From Shewanella yunxiaonensis (lineage in GTDB: Bacteria > Pseudomonadota > Gammaproteobacteria > Enterobacterales > Shewanellaceae): DNA of 64,000 bases. Within the stretch, counting starts at the first letter, position 1, and each line of letters begins with the position of its first letter. The position numbers and the translations under genes are program-made. Below, piece by piece: positions 63,401-64,000 of the stretch. The notes beneath the pieces are model-generated. The model was not told where the DNA came from. It searched no databases and saw nothing but the letters and a program-made list of their open reading frames with translations. The stretch is from positions 3,659,001-3,723,000 of the forward strand of contig NZ_CP073587.1 in NCBI RefSeq assembly GCF_018223345.1, in the 5' to 3' direction.

Positions 63401-63528
63401 TATGGTGTTCCTTGTTCAATTTGCGGCAATTGCCGACTCTCCACCTTAGCACTATTTAACAACTGGTAAACAACTCTTCTAATGCTATTAACAAAAAATA
63501 GAGAGTAATTTTGGATTTAGCAAAAAAC

Positions 63529-63932
63529 TCAAGGAGCTACTGCATATTCCCAGAGGATCTTACGTAGGTGATCGCTAATATACTGACTCTTTTCTGTTTT
63601 ATAGTCATAGTGGACCAAGGTCGTAGTGGCTTCGCGGTCAGTTTATGCTGTTGCAGGCAGCGTTGGCGGATCTCAAGACTACTGTTGCCAATGCGGCTGA
63701 TAGCACCTTCAATCATTACGGGCATCCCGTAACGCGTTGGTGCCATAAAATTGATAGTGAAACCCGCCACAATCAGATTCCAGTCAGTCAGCGACAAGGT
63801 GGGGTTAAAGATACGAAATAGTGGTTCACGGGCAGCCTCAAACCACACCGGAATCACCGTATTATTGATATGGCCCAGGCCATCGGCTTCATTGAAGCGT
63901 GGGATAATTTCAAATTCAAACTGATTGGTCAT
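63529..63932 (-). pseudogene. hot-dog thioesterase with a 3' frameshift
   Basis: Start MTNQFEFEIIPRFNEADG at 63932 has GGAGG upstream and the active-site Asp region DGLGHINNTV. The normal C-terminus appears only in the next frame: after LTAK the sequence TTTLVHYDYKTEKSQYISD and HLRKILWEYAVAP continues to a stop at 63529. One base seems missing near 63627-63634. As read, the protein ends at 63537 with an unrelated tail. Possible causes are a real mutation or a sequencing error. Confidence 0.65.
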
Positions 63933-64000
63933 ATTGCCTCCGTGCACATTTGATATTCCATCATAGAACTAATGCGTTCCCTGCACCAAAAGCGATGGCA

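Overview
The window looks like the chromosome of a Shewanella-type marine gammaproteobacterium. This rests on gene content and order (two tandem fdhXABC formate dehydrogenase operons with TorD-like, polyferredoxin, DUF3306, DUF3305 and FdhD genes; a MobB-MoeA fusion; a tungstate transporter; GlyGly-CTERM sorting; a RyhB-type sRNA). No database search was possible.

Layout. 0.3-2 kb: a beta-repeat lipoprotein, a DksA/TraR-type zinc-finger protein and a flavin reductase-like protein. 2.0-4.75 kb: an AT-rich island with a small reading frame and an AvcD-type anti-phage dCTP/cytidine deaminase, followed by an array of DNA hairpins with CGNAG tips. 4.8-6.2 kb: a HemN-like radical SAM enzyme. 6.4-21.98 kb: formate dehydrogenase region with two copies of fdhX-fdhA-fdhB-fdhC, a TorD-family chaperone, a polyferredoxin, DUF3306, DUF3305, then divergent fdhD and a HTH + periplasmic-binding-like regulator. 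22.0-23.3 kb: an IS110/IS1111-type insertion sequence that appears to have split a bidirectional terminator. 23.3-35.6 kb: housekeeping genes (rlmF, ubiC, mscS-like, mutM), an M6 protease with a coupled lipoprotein, a MarC-family protein, a His-rich ZIP-like membrane protein, an NRDE protein and a decayed SnoaL-like gene. 35.7-41.3 kb: one tight minus-strand cluster tupA-tupB-tupC-mobA-mobB/moeA-moaA for tungstate/molybdate uptake and cofactor synthesis. 41.6-45.1 kb: a sigma54-type response regulator and its histidine kinase, divergent from tupA. 45.1-45.27 kb: a RyhB-like small RNA with its own promoter, Fur box and terminator. 45.3-64 kb: tag-like glycosylase, GST, thioesterases, prlC, outer membrane protein, gor, NlpC/P60 lipoprotein, mogA, a two-subunit molybdenum hydroxylase (iorAB-like), mtnC, pbpG and a TAXI-TRAP transporter.

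How it fits together. Much of the window serves molybdenum/tungsten enzymes. TupABC would bring in tungstate (or molybdate); MoaA, MogA, MoeA, MobA and MobB build the pterin guanine dinucleotide cofactor; FdhD sulfurates it and the TorD-like protein chaperones it; two periplasmic formate dehydrogenases and an IorAB-type enzyme use it. Regulatory sites visible in the DNA include an FNR-like box in the fdhD/DUF3305 divergent region, a perfect CRP-type palindrome and a sigma54-type promoter upstream of tupA, and a Fur-controlled RyhB that would connect iron status to these Fe-S-rich enzymes.

The items that most deserve a second look are the CGNAG hairpin array next to the deaminase, the putative AvcI-like inhibitor locus, the unannotated RyhB gene, the terminator-splitting insertion sequence with its candidate guide RNA, and the direct repeats and palindromes in the formate dehydrogenase control regions.
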